DNA of 17,764 bases from an uncultured Lachnospiraceae bacterium. Lineage in GTDB: Bacteria > Bacillota_A > Clostridia > Lachnospirales > Lachnospiraceae. A model generated the notes under the pieces. The model was not told the origin of the DNA. It did not search any database and worked only from the letters and a program-made list of their open reading frames with translations. The stretch spans positions 1 through 17,764 of the forward strand of contig CADBQK010000166.1 of assembly GCA_902796775.1 (NCBI GenBank), in the 5' to 3' direction. The position numbers were made by a program, and so were the translations under genes. This document shows, one piece after another, positions 14,513 to 17,764 of the stretch (the stretch's first letter is position 1; the number at the start of each line of letters is the position of its first letter).

Positions 14513-15541
14513 ATGAATATTGTAGTTCTGGCTGGCGGTATCAGTACAGAGAGAGATGTCAGTTTTGTGTCCGGAATGGGTGTTTATAAAGCTTTAAAAT
14601 CATTGGGGCATCGTACAGTACTGCTGGATGTGTTCATGGGATACGACGGAGAAGACTGGCAGGATGTGTTTGCCAGTGACAGGGACTGGTCTGAAGCGAT
14701 CCACGCAATCCGGACCGATTCTCCGGATCTGGACGCAGTAAAAGCTATGCGCCCGGGGTGGGAAAGAAGCTTTTTCGGTCCTCATGTCATGGATATCTGC
14801 CAGATGGCGGATGTGGTCTTCCTCGGCCTTCATGGAGCTAATGGGGAAGATGGACGGATCCAGGCCTGCTTTGACCTTTACGGTATTAAATACACCGGGA
14901 CGGATTACACGAGCTCTGCCATCTGTATGAATAAAGGGATCACCAAAGATCTCTTTCTGTCGGGCGGGATCCCGACTCCTCCCGGAATCAGATTTAAGAA
15001 ATGGGATGAGAGACCGAAGGCAGATCTGCCTATGCCGTGTGTAGTGAAAGCCTGCTGCGGCGGCTCGAGTGTGGGTGTATCGATTGTTAATGAAATCGAG
15101 GATTATGAGAGAGCCCTTGCCGAAGCTTTTAAATATGATGATGAAGTGGTCGTAGAGAAGTATATTGACGGCCGTGAGTTTTCAATCGGTGTTATCAACG
15201 GCAAAGCATTACCGATCATCGAGATCGCCCCGCTGAGCGGTTTCTATGATTACAAAAACAAATATCAGCCGGGTGCGACGGTTGAGACCTGTCCTGCAGA
15301 TCTGGATGAAGCAAAGACGGAGGAGATCTCCCGCTGTGCCGAAAAGGCATTCCGCCTTCTGCGTCTGAACAGCTATGCCCGTTTTGATTTTATGATGACT
15401 GAGGATGGAAATTACTACTTCCTGGAGGGGAATACACTGCCCGGGATGACGCCTATGTCGCTGATCCCGCAGGAAGCTGCAGCTGCAGGTATCAGCTATG
15501 AGCAGCTGTGCCAGATGATCGTGGATGCTGCTATGGAATAG
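14513..15541 (+). CDS. ddl: D-alanine--D-alanine ligase
   Basis: This cytoplasmic ATP-grasp enzyme joins two D-Ala with ATP hydrolysis to make the peptidoglycan dipeptide. Its 342 residues are the usual length. Visible signatures are GGISTERDVS with E13 at the first D-Ala site, GLHGANGEDG (105-114), the ATP-grasp loop VKACCGGSSVGVS (178-190), EKYIDGREFSIG (215-226), the omega-loop FYDYKNKY (244-251), and metal ligands D292, E305 and N307 in FLEGNTLPG. The tyrosine-bearing omega loop is of the D-Ala-D-Ala type, not the D-Ala-D-lactate (VanA) type. AGGAAAGGA at 14495-14503 gives a clear start. It is followed 57 bases later by murF, which uses its product, and both probably share the promoter at 14326. 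Confidence 0.96.
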   Translation: MNIVVLAGGISTERDVSFVSGMGVYKALKSLGHRTVLLDVFMGYDGEDWQDVFASDRDWSEAIHAIRTDSPDLDAVKAMRPGWERSFFGPHVMDICQMADVVFLGLHGANGEDGRIQACFDLYGIKYTGTDYTSSAICMNKGITKDLFLSGGIPTPPGIRFKKWDERPKADLPMPCVVKACCGGSSVGVSIVNEIEDYERALAEAFKYDDEVVVEKYIDGREFSIGVINGKALPIIEIAPLSGFYDYKNKYQPGATVETCPADLDEAKTEEISRCAEKAFRLLRLNSYARFDFMMTEDGNYYFLEGNTLPGMTPMSLIPQEAAAAGISYEQLCQMIVDAAME

Positions 15542-15598
15542 AGCCTTTGAGGCTGAAAGTCCCAGCACATCTTAGCATTGCTTTTATAGGGGGATATG

Positions 15599-17020
15599 AT
15601 GAAGAATATGACGCTGGCTGCAATGACAGCAGCCTGCAAGGGGACGCTCTGCCAGCCGGATCCTTCTGCCGGCGGGCAGGAGACGGCGGCTGGAGTCTGT
15701 GTGGATTCCCGCCTGGTAGAGCCGGGTTTTGTATTTGTTGCAACAAAAGGTGAACGGGTGGATGGCCACAGCTATATTGCCTCCGCGTTTGAAAAAGGCG
15801 CTATGGCAGTGATCTGTGAAGTCCTTCCGGATCCTCTTTGGGGGCCCTGTATCCTGGTCAGCGATAGTTTTGAAGCACTGCGCCTTCTGGCCGGCTGGTA
15901 CCGCCGGCAATTTGATATACCTGTTGTGGGGATCACCGGCAGCGTCGGCAAGACCAGCACAAAGGAGTTTATTGCTTCCGTCCTTGCCCAGCGTTTCAGT
16001 ACACTGAAGACAGAGGGCAATTTCAATAACGAAGTAGGCCTGCCTCTGACTATCTTCCGTATGGAGGAGAGGCATGAGATTGCAGTTCTTGAGATGGGGA
16101 TCAATACCTTTGGCGAGATGACCAGGCTTAGTGAGATTGCCAGGCCGGATCATGTAGTCATGACGAATATCGGAGAATGCCATCTTGAATTTCTGGGAGA
16201 CAGAGACGGTGTGCTGAGGGCAAAATCCGAGATCTTTCAGTTTATGAACCCGGAAGGTACGGTTTTCATCAATGCAGATGATGATAAGCTGGTGACGATC
16301 CGGTCAGTACATGGGAAAGTACCGGTTCGCTTCGGTTTCAGTTCGTCTTATGAGTTTTGGGCAGAGCTGGTAAAAGATGAAGGATTATCCGGATGCAGTG
16401 CTCTGATCCATACTCCCGAGGGCAGCTTTCCTGTCCATGTGAATCTTCCCGGCAGGCATATGCTGGTAAATGCTGTTGCAGCAGCGGCTGTCGGTCTGCA
16501 GTTTGGTCTGAGCTTTGAACAGATCCGGAAAGGTATCGAGAGTGTTCTGCCTGTAGATGGAAGAAGCCATCTGATCCGTACCAGCTCTCTGACCATAATT
16601 GATGACTGTTACAACGCCAATCCTGTTTCCACAAAAGCAGCGCTGGATCTTCTGGCAAGTGCCGGCTCACGCACAGTTGCCATTCTGGGTGATATGTTCG
16701 AGCTGGGCGAAGATGAGCTGGCTATGCATGAGGATGTCGGACGCTATGCAGCCGAAAAGGGAATTGATGTCCTACTGTGTGCCGGGGCGCTTAGTTCGGC
16801 CATGGATAAGGGAGCCAAAGCTGCTGCAGCGATGCTCCGGAAGGACCAGGATGCAGGAGAAGCCGGCGGGGTGATGGAATGCTTGTATTTCCCTACCCGT
16901 AAAGAGCTCTTGGACGGCCTTGCCGCGCATGTCCGCAGCGGAGATACGGTTCTGGTCAAAGCCTCGCACGGAATGGCTTATGCAGAGGTAGTAGAGCAGC
17001 TTAAAAAGCATTTTTCCTGA
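15599..17020 (+). CDS. murF: UDP-N-acetylmuramoyl-tripeptide--D-alanyl-D-alanine ligase
   Basis: MurF adds D-Ala-D-Ala to UDP-MurNAc-tripeptide, the last cytoplasmic step of precursor assembly. Its 473 residues are typical. Numbered from 15599: N-terminal substrate domain with VDSRLVEPGFVFVA (35-48), P-loop GITGSVGKTSTK (111-122), GNFNNEVGLP (140-149), EMGIN (165-169), DDCYNANP (335-342), LGDMFELG (363-370) and VLVKASHGM (451-459), where many homologs have SRGM. AGGGGG (15588-15593) is 5 nt before ATG 15599 and only 2 nt before ATG 15596, so 15599 is preferred. The 15596 start would add one Met. It lies directly after ddl in an order common in bacterial cell-wall loci. No T-tailed terminator is seen straight after its stop. 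Confidence 0.96.
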   Translation: MKNMTLAAMTAACKGTLCQPDPSAGGQETAAGVCVDSRLVEPGFVFVATKGERVDGHSYIASAFEKGAMAVICEVLPDPLWGPCILVSDSFEALRLLAGWYRRQFDIPVVGITGSVGKTSTKEFIASVLAQRFSTLKTEGNFNNEVGLPLTIFRMEERHEIAVLEMGINTFGEMTRLSEIARPDHVVMTNIGECHLEFLGDRDGVLRAKSEIFQFMNPEGTVFINADDDKLVTIRSVHGKVPVRFGFSSSYEFWAELVKDEGLSGCSALIHTPEGSFPVHVNLPGRHMLVNAVAAAAVGLQFGLSFEQIRKGIESVLPVDGRSHLIRTSSLTIIDDCYNANPVSTKAALDLLASAGSRTVAILGDMFELGEDELAMHEDVGRYAAEKGIDVLLCAGALSSAMDKGAKAAAAMLRKDQDAGEAGGVMECLYFPTRKELLDGLAAHVRSGDTVLVKASHGMAYAEVVEQLKKHFS

Positions 17021-17078
17021 TTGTTTCTGATTAAATGCAATATACTGCCTGTTAAAGTTTTAATTATTCCGAATTGGC

Positions 17079-17106
17079 TTGAAAAAAACTGGAAACGTGA
17101 TACATT
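17079..17106 (+). promoter_or_regulatory. candidate promoter for the acetyltransferase-like gene
   Basis: TTGAAA (17079-17084) and TACATT (17101-17106) are 16 bp apart, with TGA directly before the -10 (extended -10 form). Transcription would start near 17113 and leave a leader of about 200 nt. The -10 box matches only 4/6, so this is moderate evidence. Confidence 0.42.
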
Positions 17107-17114
17107 GTAATAGA

Positions 17115-17270
17115 CTGCTGGTTTCTCCTTCTCTTTGAAAAGGCGGAAACAGGCAGATGAAAACAACATTGTAGCTGCCGGGCTGCAGCTGCATATAAAT
17201 CAAATCGGCAGTCATTTGGTGGTATCGGAGCAGATCAGCTCTGATGCAGGAATGGGTGTCCGGATGACTG
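17115..17270 (+). ncRNA. hairpin-rich leader region, possible cis-regulatory RNA
   Basis: Three stacked structures can be drawn by eye. The first pairs CTGC/GCAG, GTTTC/GAAAC and CCTT/AAGG in nested order (17115-17156). The second is a 9-bp hairpin, including one wobble pair, around AGCTGC/GCAGCT (17170-17193). The third has CAGTCAT (17209-17215) pairing with ATGACTG (17264-17270) and enclosing CGGAGC/GCTCTG (17226-17243). None ends in a T tract, and none matches a riboswitch family I recognise. It occupies nearly the whole gap between murF and the next gene. Confidence 0.35.
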
Positions 17271-17310
17271 TTATTATTCAAAGTATGTACTGTATAGGAG
17301 GGTGTACAAC

Positions 17311-17764
17311 ATGATTGGAAATCTGAGGGAATTCAATGATCTGATCAGCAAGATGAAGGCTTCGCCGAAAAAGATTATCTTCACAGGATGCACAGATCCC
17401 CGTATCCTTGAGGCCGTATCCCGTCTGCTGGCCTCTAATTATCTCAAGCCGATCCTGATCGGCAAGGCTGATGAAATACATGAAGCAGCTGAGTCAAACG
17501 GCTTCAATATCCGCGGAGCAGAGATTCTCGACCCGGATAATTTTGAAGATATGGATAAAGTAAAGGCAAGATTGTTCGAACTTCGTTCTAAGAAGGTCAA
17601 AACAGAAGAGCATGCCCAGCGTCTTCTGGCAAACGAGAACTATTTCGGGATCCTGCTGGTCGAGATGGGCTATGCAGATGGCCTGCTCGGCAGCCAGTGG
17701 TTTTCCATGGCAGAAACGATGCTCCCTGCTTTTCGTATCCTGGGGACAAAGCCTGAGTATAAGA
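17311..17764 (+). CDS. pta: phosphate acetyltransferase-like protein (Pta/Ptb family), 5' part only
   Basis: The frame is open from ATG 17311 to the window edge, giving 151 residues of a family usually about 330 long. AGGAGGG (17296-17302) sits 8 nt before the ATG. The pattern fits the N-terminal half of phosphate acyltransferases: KKIIFTGCTDPRILEAVSRL (20-39), LKPILIGKADEI, IRGAEILDPDN, LRSKK, then NYFGILLVEMGYADGLLGS and FRILGTKPEYK. Pta interconverts acetyl-CoA and acetyl phosphate in fermentation. Two normally conserved stretches differ: the early PEG(x)DPR region reads TGCTDPR, and the stretch after ADG reads LLGSQWFSMAETMLPAF instead of the usual SGA(x)HTTAD(x)LRPA. It may therefore be a divergent Pta, a butyryltransferase-type enzyme or a paralog with changed substrate. 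The symbol is provisional. Confidence 0.65.
   Translation, partial: MIGNLREFNDLISKMKASPKKIIFTGCTDPRILEAVSRLLASNYLKPILIGKADEIHEAAESNGFNIRGAEILDPDNFEDMDKVKARLFELRSKKVKTEEHAQRLLANENYFGILLVEMGYADGLLGSQWFSMAETMLPAFRILGTKPEYK

Overview
The window looks like a piece of a Clostridia chromosome, most likely from a Lachnospiraceae-type gut bacterium. This is an inference from several signs: strong AGGAGG ribosome-binding sites, sigma-A-type promoters, mid-range GC, multidomain c-di-GMP proteins of the kind common in that group, and a TetM-like GTPase. Taxonomy cannot be fixed without a database search. No transposase, integrase, tRNA, rRNA or CRISPR array was seen.

Region 1 (about 1-10840, + strand) is a signalling island. 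After a clear intrinsic terminator (89-122) come four large signal-transduction genes. The first is a membrane hybrid histidine kinase with a Cache-like sensor and two receiver domains. The second is a soluble hybrid kinase with two tandem PAS-like domains and one receiver. The third and fourth are tandem paralogous response regulators of the form REC, degenerate GGDEF, intact EAL. The third ends in a catalytically degraded GGDEF that keeps its inhibitory-site motif. The fourth continues through a transmembrane sensor module into a fully intact GGDEF, so one chain appears able both to break and to make c-di-GMP. A decayed 3' end of another hybrid kinase lies at 5138-5197. Neither kinase has an HPt domain. 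The simplest reading is a phosphorelay controlling c-di-GMP turnover, with an HPt supplied elsewhere or direct transfer to the third and fourth proteins.

Region 2 (10868-11480) holds a convergent CsoR/FrmR-type repressor on the - strand with a C-H-C ligand triad but no metal-resistance gene beside it. Its upstream region has two near-identical 15-16 bp direct repeats. A consensus promoter (TTGACA, 18 bp, TATAAT) then fires rightward into a short leader that may encode an 8-residue peptide overlapping an attenuator-like hairpin.

Region 3 (11504-14260) is the most unusual gene: an EF-G/TetM-family ribosomal GTPase fused to a C-terminal NYN_YacP (Rae1-like) endoribonuclease domain. The junction carries an in-frame A_AAA_AAG heptamer with an upstream Shine-Dalgarno-like AAGGAG, an arrangement like the dnaX frameshift site. 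A -1 shift would end the protein nine codons later and yield a GTPase without the nuclease. A ribosome-directed GTPase-nuclease with leader attenuation and possible frameshifting is the best candidate here for an undescribed system.

Region 4 (14261-17764) is housekeeping: an extended -10 promoter, ddl and murF for the D-Ala-D-Ala branch of peptidoglycan synthesis, then a gap with a promoter candidate and a hairpin-rich leader, then the 5' part of a divergent phosphate acetyltransferase-like gene cut by the window edge.
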